Shown here one piece after another: positions 35,529-44,021 of a stretch of 45,252 nucleotides of DNA; within the stretch, counting starts at the first letter, position 1, and every line of letters starts with the position of its first letter. The stretch spans positions 61,071 through 106,322 of the forward strand of contig NZ_JTHL01000001.1 of NCBI RefSeq assembly GCF_000818195.1, given 5' to 3'. This stretch comes from Streptomyces sp. 150FB (GTDB lineage Bacteria; Actinomycetota; Actinomycetes; Streptomycetales; Streptomycetaceae). The notes beneath the pieces were generated by a model. It did no database searches and was not told the origin of the DNA. It saw only the letters and a list, made by a program, of their open reading frames with translations. Made by a program: the position numbers and the translations under genes.

Positions 35529-35965
35529 GTCAATTCCTCGAAGGAGACAGTGGTGGACCGGATTTCGACCCACTCGGCGGCGTCCCGTCCGGCCTGTCGG
35601 TCGGCGATCCGCCCGCAGAGCGCGTCGATCTCGGCGAGGGCGGGCAGACGCGCCGCCGCGACGGCGTCGAGCAGTGCCGCGGCCAGGGCCGCCACCCGGT
35701 CGTCCCCGGCGCGCATGGCCCAGCCGGGTACACCCGCGATCTCGACCGAGCACTCGGTGACGAGCACCTCGCCCAGGTAGAAGCGGGATTCCTCGACCGG
35801 CTCGCGTACCTGGAGCACGACCATGCCGACTTCCGGTGGCCGCACCACCGTCAGGTCCGAGGTGACGCCCTCGGCGACGAGCCGTTCCGCGAGCGGGACG
35901 ATCTCCTCGTGATCGGCGGCGGCCAGCAGTTCGGATCGCTGCTCACGTGTCAGCGTGTCGGCCAT
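35525..35965 (-). CDS. phnG: PhnG, C-P lyase core subunit
   Basis: 146 aa. The family signature is complete: RPPEVGMVVLQVREPV, FYLGEVLVTECSVEIAG, GWAMRAGDD. It binds the PhnI subunit in the core complex. The ATG lies within the last codons of phnF with GGAGGG about 8 bp upstream, so it is translationally coupled to its regulator. Confidence 0.95.
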   Translation of the reverse strand: MADTLTREQRSELLAAADHEEIVPLAERLVAEGVTSDLTVVRPPEVGMVVLQVREPVEESRFYLGEVLVTECSVEIAGVPGWAMRAGDDRVAALAAALLDAVAAARLPALAEIDALCGRIADRQAGRDAAEWVEIRSTTVSFEELT

Positions 35966-36704
35966 GCTCTGTTCCCTCCGGTTGCTTCCATGGCCCGTCC
36001 ATCTCGACGATGATCCGGGTGCTGTCGGGGCGGCTCCATGTGCTGCTGCACATCAGCGCCCTGCCGGTGCGCAGGTCCCGGCTCAGGCTTTCGACCAGCC
36101 AGACCGGCCGGCCCGACTCCGTTTCGAGGTTCGCCGCGATGTCGGGTTCCGGCAGTGTGTAGCTGACTCGGCACCACGCTCTGACCGGCTGCGCCCCGCA
36201 CATCTGGCGCAGGATGGCGTCAAGCGATTCGACGGCGTGCACGGCGGTACTGACCTCGGGCAGCACATCGGTGGGGATCCACTCGTTGGTCCAGCCGCTG
36301 AGCAGTCCGTCGATATATGACTGCCTGATCAGCAGATGGGCCGGGGATCCCTCGGGCCGTTCGAGTCGGGCCGCCAGGGAGCCGGTCAACGGCAGCGGCC
36401 GCACGTCGCGCACGACGGTGCGGGGCGTACTGCCCGCCTGTCGGATCGTCTCGTGCATCGAGGGTGACTTCGCCTGCGAGAGGACGTAGTCGATCGGACG
36501 GTTGACGAAGGTCCCCGCGCCGCGTGTCCGGCGTACCAGGAGGCGGCTCTCCAGTTCCTGGACCGCCGCCCGCGCGGCCGCCCGGCCGACTCCGAACCGG
36601 GCCGCGATCTCGTGTTCGCTGGCGACTCTGGTTCCGGCAGGACGATCGGCGATCTCAGCGGCGACAAGATTGGCTATCTCGACATATCGGCTTTGATTGG
36701 CCAC
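35943..36704 (-). CDS. phnF: PhnF-type GntR/UTRA transcriptional regulator
   Basis: 253 aa from GTG 36704. A winged helix-turn-helix (residues about 8-70: YVEIANLVAAEIADRPAGTR, SEHEIAARFGVGRAAARAAV, RTRGAGTFVN) is followed by a UTRA ligand domain (QSYIDGLLSGWTNEWIP, RVSYTLPEPDIAANL, GRPVWLVESLSRD). The frame is open further upstream to 36818, but that would place the palindrome at 36728-36739 inside the coding region, and AGGAG lies 13 bp before the GTG. PhnF proteins repress phosphonate or phosphate uptake genes. It sits between the transport and the lyase genes, as in the E. coli order C-D-E-F-G. Confidence 0.9.
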   Translation of the reverse strand: MANQSRYVEIANLVAAEIADRPAGTRVASEHEIAARFGVGRAAARAAVQELESRLLVRRTRGAGTFVNRPIDYVLSQAKSPSMHETIRQAGSTPRTVVRDVRPLPLTGSLAARLERPEGSPAHLLIRQSYIDGLLSGWTNEWIPTDVLPEVSTAVHAVESLDAILRQMCGAQPVRAWCRVSYTLPEPDIAANLETESGRPVWLVESLSRDLRTGRALMCSSTWSRPDSTRIIVEMDGPWKQPEGTEHGRHADT

Positions 36705-36727
36705 ATCAGGAAGCTTGCTCCTGCGAA

Positions 36728-36739
36728 TTGTCCGGACAA
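36728..36739. promoter_or_regulatory. perfect palindrome, candidate PhnF operator
   Basis: TTGTCCGGACAA is a perfect 12-bp palindrome 24 bp upstream of the phnF start. A second dyad, AACAAC (36776-36781) and GTTGTT (36789-36794), lies 37 bp further upstream. The only sizeable gap in the phn operon (36705-36848) contains both, so a second promoter driving phnF-onward genes under autoregulation is likely. Confidence 0.65.
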
Positions 36740-36848
36740 CCGCACGGCATTCAACGTTCCACCCCGCACCTGGTGAACAACTGGAACGGTTGTTGCTCGT
36801 TCTGCCCGCCGCCGACACGTCACGTAGGGACCCGTCACGCGCGGACCG

Positions 36849-38657
36849 TCACGTGTAGACACGGCGTAGCCAGACGGCGAGTCCTTCCACCAGGAGCACG
36901 ACCGCGAGGAGCATCAGGACGATGGTGGTCACGGTCTGGAACTGGAGAACACGCGCCGCGTCCAGGAGTCGGTATCCGATCCCCCCGGCGCCGACGATGC
37001 CGAGCAGGGTGGCGGCCCGGATGTTCGTGTCGAGCTGGAAGAGCATGTGAGCGATCACCGTGGGCCAGGCCCGCGGCAGTATCGCGGAGAAGAACAACTG
37101 CCAGCGGGACGCGCCGGAAGCGAGCACCGCCCTGGTGGGTCCGGGATCGAACTCCTCCAGCGAGTCGGCCACCAGTTTGCCGAGAAGTCCGACGGAGCCG
37201 ACGCCGAGCGCCAGCACACCGGCGACCGGGCCGAGTCCCGTGACCACCACGAAGACGATGGCCAGGACCAGCTCGGGGACGGCACGTATCAACAGGATGA
37301 CGGTCCGCATCATCCTGGCCACGGCGGGGGACGGTGCGATGTTGCGTGCGGCCAGCGTACCGAGTGGGAGTGCCAGGACCAGGCCGATGAATGTCCCGGC
37401 GAAGGCGATCTCCACGGTCGTCCACAGATCGGACAGGAGGATGCCGAACATCCCGCCGGCCCGCGGCGGGAAGAAGTGCGCGAGGGACGGGCCGATGTTG
37501 GGGGCGTCCTCGAACCACAACCGGACCGAGACGCCCGCACCGGGAAGCGCCGCGACCACCAGGGCCACAGCCAGGAGCGCCCAGACCGAACGGCGAACCC
37601 GCTGAACGCTCCACCGGGGGGAGGTGCGCCGGCCCGTGCCACGTCCTGACGCGGTGGACGCCCGCCCGACCGGAGCCGACCGCGACACCGGTGTCCGGTG
37701 TTCCAGGACCCCGCCCGGCGCCGCTTCGCGCACGACCGGCCGGAGTCCGCGCAGTTTCCGCCGCAGGAACCCGTGGCGTACCTGGACGCCCGAATCCCGC
37801 AGCAGGGCCCGGCGGATGACGCCCGAGACGGCCTCCACGACGAAGCACATCAGGAGCAGTACGAGCGCGAGTGCCATCGCACGCCGGTAGTCGATCTGGC
37901 CGATGCCGATGTAGAGCGCGTAGCCGAGCCCGTTCACACCGACGTAGCCGAGCACCACGGAGGTACGCAGGTTGATGTCGAGCCGGTGCAGAGCCGTGGC
38001 CACGAGAGAGGGCAGGACCTGTGGGAGCACCGCGCTGAGGAGTTCCTGCGGGCGGGAGGCGCCGGTGGCCCGGATCGCCCGGCGCGGCCCTTCGTCGACC
38101 GCCTCGATGGAGTCGGCGTACAACTTTCCGACCATGCCCACGGAATGCATCCCCATCGCCAGCACACCGGTCATGCCGCCGAGTCCGAAGACGCGGAAGA
38201 AGAAGATGGCGAAGATCACGTCGGAGATGGCGCGGGCCAGCACGATCAGCGCGCGGACGACGGGCCGCACGCCCTTGAACGGTGTGGTGTTGCGCGCCGC
38301 CAGCAGAGCCAGCGGAATGCTGATGACCACCGAGACCAGCGTGGCCGACACGACGATGGCCAAGGTCAGCCAGATCAGATGGAACAGTTCACCGGCCGGC
38401 GGGAAGTCCAGCGGGAACATCCGCCGGGTGAAATCGGCAGCGTTGTGGGCACTGTCGATGATCGTGCTGACATTGATCTTCAGGTCCACGAAGGACCAGA
38501 TCCCGCCGCCGAGACAGATCAGCAGGGCAAGCCCGGCCAGCAGCCCGGAGGGGCGGGGACGCGCCAGTGTCCTGCGGGTCCCGCCGTCTCCCGTGGGTAT
38601 CGGAGACGGCCTTTTCGTCCTGATGGGTTTGCCGACCAGTGGCGCGTGGGCGCTCAC
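36849..38657 (-). CDS. phnE: PhnE-PhnE fusion, double phosphonate ABC permease
   Basis: 602 aa from GTG 38657, GTGA-coupled to phnC. Two full permease domains in one chain: residues about 50-285 (docking loop AIRATGASRPQELLSAVLPQ) and about 345-602 (AVLASGASRWQLFFSAILPR), each with five to six membrane helices, joined by a basic Pro/Ser/Thr/Arg-rich linker (about 300-345). In other bacteria PhnE is a homodimer or separate PhnE1 and PhnE2; here the channel pair is covalently joined. It moves phosphonate delivered by PhnD, powered by PhnC. Confidence 0.95.
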   Translation of the reverse strand: MSAHAPLVGKPIRTKRPSPIPTGDGGTRRTLARPRPSGLLAGLALLICLGGGIWSFVDLKINVSTIIDSAHNAADFTRRMFPLDFPPAGELFHLIWLTLAIVVSATLVSVVISIPLALLAARNTTPFKGVRPVVRALIVLARAISDVIFAIFFFRVFGLGGMTGVLAMGMHSVGMVGKLYADSIEAVDEGPRRAIRATGASRPQELLSAVLPQVLPSLVATALHRLDINLRTSVVLGYVGVNGLGYALYIGIGQIDYRRAMALALVLLLMCFVVEAVSGVIRRALLRDSGVQVRHGFLRRKLRGLRPVVREAAPGGVLEHRTPVSRSAPVGRASTASGRGTGRRTSPRWSVQRVRRSVWALLAVALVVAALPGAGVSVRLWFEDAPNIGPSLAHFFPPRAGGMFGILLSDLWTTVEIAFAGTFIGLVLALPLGTLAARNIAPSPAVARMMRTVILLIRAVPELVLAIVFVVVTGLGPVAGVLALGVGSVGLLGKLVADSLEEFDPGPTRAVLASGASRWQLFFSAILPRAWPTVIAHMLFQLDTNIRAATLLGIVGAGGIGYRLLDAARVLQFQTVTTIVLMLLAVVLLVEGLAVWLRRVYT

Positions 38658-39553
38658 AGGGCCCCCACCGGGACGGAGAGTCCGTCCCGGCCTGCCCGGT
38701 CCTCGCCCACGGCCGAGTAGAGCCGCATGACCTCGTCGCGGCTGATGCCTTCGGTGGGTACGTCGAGCACCACCCGGCCGTCGCGGAGTCCGATGATCCG
38801 GTCGGCCCAGGACAGCGCCAGATCCACCTGGTGCAGGCTGCACAGGACGGTCAGATGTCGGCTGCGGCCGACATCCTTGAGCAGGCGCATGATCTGCCCC
38901 GAGGACTCGGGGTCGAGCGAGGCGACCGGTTCGTCGGCGAGCAGCATGCTCGGCTCCTGCATCAGTGCGCGCGCCACGGCGACCCGCTGCTGCTGGCCGC
39001 CGGACAGGGTATCGGCCCGCTGGAACGCCCAGTCCACGAGGCCCACTTCGCCGAGCCGGTCGAGTGCCTGCTCACGGACGCCCCTGGGGTAGCTGAACAG
39101 ACCCATCCGCGGGCCGCGGAGCCGCCCCAGCGCGCCCGTGCAGACGTTCTCCAGCACGGTAAGCCGCCCCACCAGGTGGAACTGCTGGAAGACGAACCCG
39201 ATACGGCGGCGCAGCGCCCGTAGCTGGCCGGTCGAAGCGGCGGCCAGTTCGGTCCCCAGGACGTTGCCCCCACCTGACGTGGGTGTCTGCAGCCCGTCGA
39301 GGTGCTGGAGCAGTGTGGACTTGCCGGAGCCGGAGAGGCCGAGCAGCGCCACCACCTCGCCGGCCCGTACCGTGAAGCTGACCTCGTCAAGGGCGACGAT
39401 CATCTCTTCGCCGGAACCGAACCGTTTCGTGAGCGAATCCAGCCGCACCACGACGTCGTCCCGTACCGTCGCGTCTGTCCCCGCGCTCGGGCGGGGCGCC
39501 GGGCCCGACGCCGGAGCTTCGGGCGTCCTCAGGCCGCTCAGCCGTTCTGGCAT
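38654..39553 (-). CDS. phnC: PhnC, phosphonate ABC importer ATPase
   Basis: 299 aa. Walker A GLSGSGKST, Q-loop FVFQQFHL, signature LSGGQQQRVAVARAL, Walker B MLLADEPVASLDP, switch His in CSLHQVDLA. An N-terminal Pro/Ala tail of about 35 residues precedes the ATPase core. It overlaps phnD by 16 bp and is GTGA-coupled to the fused phnE. The CSLHQVDLAL.YADRI-like stretch is typical of phosphonate-specific ATPases. Confidence 0.96.
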   Translation of the reverse strand: MPERLSGLRTPEAPASGPAPRPSAGTDATVRDDVVVRLDSLTKRFGSGEEMIVALDEVSFTVRAGEVVALLGLSGSGKSTLLQHLDGLQTPTSGGGNVLGTELAAASTGQLRALRRRIGFVFQQFHLVGRLTVLENVCTGALGRLRGPRMGLFSYPRGVREQALDRLGEVGLVDWAFQRADTLSGGQQQRVAVARALMQEPSMLLADEPVASLDPESSGQIMRLLKDVGRSRHLTVLCSLHQVDLALSWADRIIGLRDGRVVLDVPTEGISRDEVMRLYSAVGEDRAGRDGLSVPVGAL

Positions 39554-40521
39554 TGCTTGTCCTTGGTAGCGGCGCAGACGTCCCGGATGGTCTTGAAGTC
39601 GGCGTCGACGGACTTCTGGTAACCCCAGGCGCCGTCAGGCAGGCAGTCCTTCTGACCGGTGCAGAACCCCTGGGCGGCCATGTAGTCCGCGTTGGCCTTG
39701 GTCAGGAAGGTGTCCGTGAGTTTCTTCTGGAGCGACGGGGTGAGGTCGGTCGAGAGGCCGACGGGCGAGCCCGGGATCTCGTCCGACCTCCATACGACCT
39801 TCAGGTCGCCCGGCTTGAGCTCGCCCTGCTGGGGAAGCAGCTTGTCGACCATGTCGTCGTAGGCGAAACCCGCGTCACACTGGCCGCTCTTGACGGCGAG
39901 CGCCGAGGCGTCGTGACCGCCGGACATCACGGTCTTGATGTCCTTGTCCGGGTTCAGACCGGCCTTGATCAGCCCGGTCCTCGGGTAGAGGTAACCGGAT
40001 GTGGAGGTCGGGTCGACGAAGCAGACCTTCTTGCCCTTGAAGCCCTTGAGGTCCTTGATCGACGACTTGCCCGGCACGATCCCGTACGACTGATAGGCGC
40101 TGCTGCCGCCCTTGGCGTCCACCGTCGTCCCGATCGGGGTGACGTCCACGCCGCTGTCCTTGGCCACCACGTACGAGAGAGGGCCGTAGAAGGCCAGGTC
40201 GACCTTGTGTACGCGCTGGGCCTCGATGACGGCCGCGTAGCTCGTGACGTTCTGGACGGTGACCTTCTTGCCGGTCTCCTTCTCCAGCAGTTTGATGAGG
40301 GGAGCGTTCGACTTCGCCTGTGTCGCGGCGTTCTCCGAGGGGATCTCGGCGATCACGAGCGTGCCGGGGTCACGCCCGGAATCGCCCGCGGACTGGCCGC
40401 TCGCCGCCTTGCCCCCGCTGCTGTCACCGTTGTCGAGGGCGCTCTCACCGCAGGCCACCAGGGCCAGAGGGAAGAGGGCGGAGACGAGCACTGCACTCAT
40501 TCGCCGCTTGGTGAAAAGCAT
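39538..40521 (-). CDS. phnD: PhnD, phosphonate-binding lipoprotein
   Basis: 327 aa. The signal peptide ends in the lipobox LVAC. PhnD-family segments: LVIAEIPSENAA, KVDLAFYGPLSYV, KVCFVDPTSTSGYLYP and GQCDAGFAYDDMV, which line the phosphonate pocket. Two Cys pairs near the C-terminus (CTGQKDC; CAATKDKQC) could form disulfides outside the cell. GAGGAC precedes the ATG. It is the first gene of the leftward transport-plus-lyase operon. Confidence 0.96.
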   Translation of the reverse strand: MLFTKRRMSAVLVSALFPLALVACGESALDNGDSSGGKAASGQSAGDSGRDPGTLVIAEIPSENAATQAKSNAPLIKLLEKETGKKVTVQNVTSYAAVIEAQRVHKVDLAFYGPLSYVVAKDSGVDVTPIGTTVDAKGGSSAYQSYGIVPGKSSIKDLKGFKGKKVCFVDPTSTSGYLYPRTGLIKAGLNPDKDIKTVMSGGHDASALAVKSGQCDAGFAYDDMVDKLLPQQGELKPGDLKVVWRSDEIPGSPVGLSTDLTPSLQKKLTDTFLTKANADYMAAQGFCTGQKDCLPDGAWGYQKSVDADFKTIRDVCAATKDKQCQNG

Positions 40522-40845
40522 GAATTGTCCTCATTCCGGCGGCCTGTGGCCACCCATACGTACCTGCTCCTGAACCTGGTGCCGCGACGGGGAGAGCGTC
40601 GCCGGGAAGGGCACTCGGTGCTTGCACTGCCAGGCTTGGGACCAGAGGTGTTAAGCCGGACGTATCGGGGTGGAGCGGAAGAGAACTGTGGGTAAGGCCC
40701 CGGGAGGCTTGACCCGACAACTGGTACAGGCGATCTCTCACGGAGCGCAGGCCGCGCCGGTCACGGCCGGGCGGTTGGACGGGTTTTCCGGCCGTCGATC
40801 CGAACAGTCGGCCGCTCTCCACGCGAGCGGACGCGGAGCGGCCAG
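40522..40845. promoter_or_regulatory. phnD upstream region
   Basis: About 325 bp between the LysR stop and phnD. TTGACCCGACAA at 40709-40720 matches 10 of 12 positions of the palindrome upstream of phnF and is followed by ACTGGTAC, similar to ACTGGAAC near 36780-36787, so it may be a second PhnF site. It is 188 bp from the phnD start. No clear 11-bp-pitch PHO box was found. Confidence 0.4.
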
Positions 40846-41688
40846 TCAGAGACGTGCTGCTACGCGGACCAGGTCGGCGGCCGCGCGGAGTCGGCTCTGC
40901 GACGGCCACGCGATCACCGTTGTCACGGATGGTGCGTCGAGGACCGGCACGGCGGTGAGATCCCGGCGCAGGTCGTCGGTACCGGCGGACTCGGGAATGA
41001 TCGCGGTGGTACGGCCGAGCGCGATCAGTTGGAAGAGCTGTGTCAGGTTCCGCACCTCTGCGCCCGGTCCCTCCGGGTAGCTGCCGCCAGAGCCGGGCCA
41101 GCGCGCCATCGGGAGCTCCGGCAACGCGGTGACCTCGGCCGTCCGAATCTGTGAGCGGCCGGCAAGCGAGTGAGAGGCGGGCAGGATCGCCACCTGTCCC
41201 TCGGTGTACAGGATTTCGGTGTCGAGTCCGACCGCCGAATCGAATGGCAAATGCAGCAGAGCCACATCAGCTTGCCCGTTCCGCAGCAATTCCTGTTGCT
41301 GGTGCGCCTCACACAGCAAGAGATCGACGGTGGCCGCGCCGGGCTCCGCGCGGTAGGCATCGAGCAGTCTGGCCAACAACGCGTCTGCGGCGCCGGCTTT
41401 GACGGCGAGGACCAGGCTGGGGCGCCTTCGCGCGGCCTGCTGGGTACGCCGCTCGGCTGCGGCTACCGCGCCGAGGATCGCGCGGCCCTCGGACAACAGT
41501 ACGGCGCCGGCCTCGGTGAGCGTGACCTTGCGGCTGGTGCGCTCCAACAGGGTGACCCCCAGACGTCGTTCGAGCCGGGCGATCGCGCGGGACAGGGGCG
41601 GCTGGGCTATCTCCAGACGCTGGGCGGCCCTGCCGAAGTGCAGTTCCTCGGCGACGGCGACGAAGTACCGCAGCTCGCGTATCTCCAT
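40846..41688 (-). CDS. LysR-family transcriptional regulator
   Basis: 280 aa from ATG 41688. N-terminal LysR helix-turn-helix (MEIRELRYFVAVAEELHFGR, AQPPLSRAIARLERRLGVTL) and an effector domain. Its start faces the SDR gene across about 105 bp, the usual LysR layout, so it probably controls that gene and itself. Not part of the phn operon although it lies just upstream of it. Confidence 0.93.
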   Translation of the reverse strand: MEIRELRYFVAVAEELHFGRAAQRLEIAQPPLSRAIARLERRLGVTLLERTSRKVTLTEAGAVLLSEGRAILGAVAAAERRTQQAARRRPSLVLAVKAGAADALLARLLDAYRAEPGAATVDLLLCEAHQQQELLRNGQADVALLHLPFDSAVGLDTEILYTEGQVAILPASHSLAGRSQIRTAEVTALPELPMARWPGSGGSYPEGPGAEVRNLTQLFQLIALGRTTAIIPESAGTDDLRRDLTAVPVLDAPSVTTVIAWPSQSRLRAAADLVRVAARL

Positions 41689-41735
41689 ACCCGCACAGTA
41701 GCCGCGGCGGACGGTCGACCCATGTCGCTCGGGTA

Positions 41736-41750
41736 TCGGTGCCTTACCGA
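41736..41750. promoter_or_regulatory. candidate LysR box
   Basis: TCGGT-GCCTT-ACCGA is a perfect 5-bp inverted repeat with a 5-bp spacer, in the middle of the 105-bp divergent LysR/SDR intergenic region. Confidence 0.6.
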
Positions 41751-41793
41751 GGTGGTGTTGGTGCGTGGTCGAAGCGCGGCCATGCTCGCTGTC

Positions 41794-42519
41794 ATGAGCG
41801 AGAAGACGATCGCGCTGGTCACCGGCGCGAACAAGGGAATCGGGTACGAGATCGCTGCCGCGCTGGGCGCGTTGGGCTGGAGCGTCGGTGTCGGCGCCCG
41901 GGACGAGCGGCGCAGGACGGACGCCGTGGCGAAACTGCGCGCGGCAGGTGCCGACGCGTTCGGTGTGTCCCTGGACGTGACCGACGACGAAAGCGTGGCC
42001 GCCGCGGCGCGGCTGATCGAGGAGCGAGCGGGACGCCTTGACGTACTGGTCAATAACGCCGGGGTGGCGGGCGGTTGGCCGGAGAAGCCGACGACCGTCG
42101 ACCTGAAGACCGTCCGACGGCTGGTGGAGACCAACGTCATCGGTGTCATCCGCGTCACCAACGCGATGCTGCGGTTGCTGCGCCGCTCGGCACACCCGCG
42201 GATCGTCAACCAGTCCAGCCATGTCGGCTCACTGGCCCTGCAGACCACGCCCGGCGTCGACCTCGGAGGGATCAGCGGGGCCTACGCGCCGACGAAGACC
42301 TACCTCAACGCCATCACCATCCAGTACGCCAAGGAGCTGAGCGGCACCAACATTCTGATCAACAACGCCTGCCCCGGCTACGTGGCCACCGACCTCAATG
42401 GGTTCAGCGGTACTCAGACCCCCGAGGAGGGCGCGGCGATCGCCATCCGGTTGGCGGCTCTTCCCGACGACGGCCCCACTGGTCAGATGTTCGACGACAA
42501 CGGAGTCGTGCCATGGTGA
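41794..42519 (+). CDS. SDR-family oxidoreductase
   Basis: 241 aa from ATG 41794 (MSEKTIALVTGANKGIG); an in-frame ATG at 41782 adds four residues. Cofactor loop TGANKGIG, NNAG, catalytic Ser in NQSSHVGS and YAPTK (Tyr/Lys), then NNACPGYVATDLN. GxR context (GARDERR) suggests NADP preference. It resembles carbonyl-reductase-type SDRs often induced by LysR partners for detoxifying carbonyl compounds; substrate unknown. Confidence 0.92.
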   Translation: MSEKTIALVTGANKGIGYEIAAALGALGWSVGVGARDERRRTDAVAKLRAAGADAFGVSLDVTDDESVAAAARLIEERAGRLDVLVNNAGVAGGWPEKPTTVDLKTVRRLVETNVIGVIRVTNAMLRLLRRSAHPRIVNQSSHVGSLALQTTPGVDLGGISGAYAPTKTYLNAITIQYAKELSGTNILINNACPGYVATDLNGFSGTQTPEEGAAIAIRLAALPDDGPTGQMFDDNGVVPW

Positions 42520-42559
42520 AGTGCAGGCGTTCCCGCTCGACGGGGATGCGGCTCGATGC

Positions 42560-42962
42560 GCCCCGCCGTTTTCCGCCGACGCTCAGGTGGTTCACGATGG
42601 CTGCGTAGGTGCCCTCGTGCTGGAGGAGGGTGCGATAGGTGCCTTCTTCGAAGAGGGGGTCGAGGTTCGAGGTGGGTTCGTCGCAGACGAGGACGGAGGC
42701 GTCGCGGCGGAACGCGCGGGCTGCGGCGACGCGCTCCCCGGGGATGCGAAGGTCACGCCGGTTGCCGGATGGCCTACGGGGTGTCGGGCACGGGCTCGCT
42801 GCTCCCGGGGGCGGCGGTGCGGGCGCTGGTGTCCATGAGGAAGCCGGCCCGGTCGGCCACGTAATAGCCGGGCCCGTAAGCCGCGTTGGCGCCTCGTACG
42901 ACACCGGTCAGGAGTCGCCGGCTGGTCTGGACGGCGATGAAGGCGGTGCCGGCGATGTCGGG
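42560..42962 (-). pseudogene. ABC exporter (fused membrane-ATPase type), internal deletion
   Basis: Leftward, 42962-42780 reads TAFIAVQTSRRLLTGVVRGA and GPGYYVADRAGFL, the end of an ABC membrane domain. The next segment, in another frame, jumps to GERVAAARAFRRDASVLVCD and EPTSNLDPLFEEGTYRTLL, the signature and Walker B region of the ATPase. The Walker A part (about 150 residues), most of the membrane domain and the start are missing. Exporters of this build are common beside Streptomyces peptide clusters. Non-functional. Confidence 0.7.
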
Positions 42963-43064
42963 TGGCGAACGGGGAATCCGAGGACGCCGCTGCGCCTCTG
43001 TCCACAGAACAGGTTCTGGCACACAACGTGAGGGGGCACGCTGATCCGACGGGGCTTCGGCGAA

Positions 43065-43092
43065 GGGCCTCGGATCACGTGGTCCGAGGCCC
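43065..43092. terminator. strong terminator of the small secreted protein gene
   Basis: GGGCCTCGGA (43065-43074) and TCCGAGGCCC (43083-43092) form a perfect 10-bp stem with an 8-nt loop, 24 bp beyond the stop at 43116. Confidence 0.85.
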
Positions 43093-43115
43093 TCGCGCCC
43101 AGCGGGTTGCTCAGT

Positions 43116-43358
43116 TCACTGACCGCCTGTGCCCTCGTCCCACTGCCTGGCGTGGTCGTAGGCGCCCTTCTTGCCGAACTCTTCGAACTGCATGTTCGTC
43201 GAGCCGAAGCCAGGATCACCTTCATCCTGAAGAGCGGGGAATCGCTGGGCGGGGGCCGTCGCCGGCGAAGCCGTGGCAGCCTGGACTGGGCCGACCAGGG
43301 AAAACGCACATGCTGAAGTCAGAGCGGTCAGGATCAGAGAGCGGATCAAGGTCTTCAC
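43116..43358 (-). CDS. small secreted protein, 80 aa, unknown function
   Basis: GTG start with AGGAG about 8 bp upstream. Residues 1-28 are a clear Sec signal peptide (KTLIRSLILTALTSACAFSL then GPVQA), leaving a mature peptide of about 52 residues rich in Gly, Gln, Asp and Glu (ALQDEGDPGFGSTN, FEEFGKKGAYDHARQWDEG). No Cys in the mature part, no domain recognised. It has its own terminator and an upstream dyad, so it is a self-contained transcription unit. The ABC-exporter remnant beside it reads the same way but is broken. Confidence 0.75.
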   Translation of the reverse strand: MKTLIRSLILTALTSACAFSLVGPVQAATASPATAPAQRFPALQDEGDPGFGSTNMQFEEFGKKGAYDHARQWDEGTGGQ

Positions 43359-44021
43359 AGTCGGAACTCCTGGTGGTCGAGGAAGGGACAGGGACAGTCT
43401 TGAGTTGATCCCGCCTCACCTGTGCGCCATGGCCATTGCTGCCAACGAGGGCGCGTCGCAGAGATCGCTCACGAAGGCGTGCAGAGCCTGTTCTCGTGAA
43501 CAGAATCACCTCTGAATCGGGCGCACTTCAAAGGACTGGCGGGCCCGGGCGGGATGACGGCCGTCCCCGAAGAACACACCCCGCATGTAGGTCCGCCGCG
43601 CGTTCCCGGGCTGAACCTTAGAGACACTGATCATCCCCACAGCGCTGCTGACCGTCGACGTACCGGAGACCGGTCCGGACTGGTCCTGGCCGTCGCTCGA
43701 AGGCTGTGTTGGGGGGACTGGCGAGCGCTGGCGCCGCGAGACATGGCCGTCGGCTACAAACAGGCATTCCACGCACTCGCGGCAACCCTGCATCCGCTTG
43801 TCCTGCTCTGGATGCACGGGGGGTAACTCCCTTTTAGCTCCTTTGGGTTGACGGCCGTCCGAAGCACAGACACCGGCTCGCGCCGCGTTCGGGACACGGG
43901 AGCCGGCCCGGGGGCAGCCGGCCCGCCCCCACCGGACGAGAAAAAGTTGCACCCTCGTGCGATGACCTGGGGCAGGAATCACCGGCAGAATATGTGCACC
44001 AGGCATGGATCGGAGTCGGAG
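43359..44021. other. gene-free stretch upstream of the small secreted protein
   Basis: About 660 bp. It holds the dyad at 43488-43503 and, presumably, the promoter of the small secreted gene. Open frames here on both strands show no family resemblance. Confidence 0.4.
43488..43503. promoter_or_regulatory. perfect dyad, candidate operator
   Basis: CTGTTC-TCGT-GAACAG is a perfect 6-bp inverted repeat with a 4-bp centre, 130 bp upstream of the small secreted protein start. The half-sites point the opposite way to a LexA box (GAAC-N4-GTTC), so it is not an SOS box. Confidence 0.5.

Noticed and set aside
40522..40845. PHO box in front of phnD
   Set aside because: No pair of GTTCACC-like 11-bp units at 11-bp pitch was found on either strand.
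43488..43503. LexA (SOS) box
   Set aside because: The half-sites are GTTC-N4-GAAC, the reverse of the actinobacterial GAAC-N4-GTTC arrangement.
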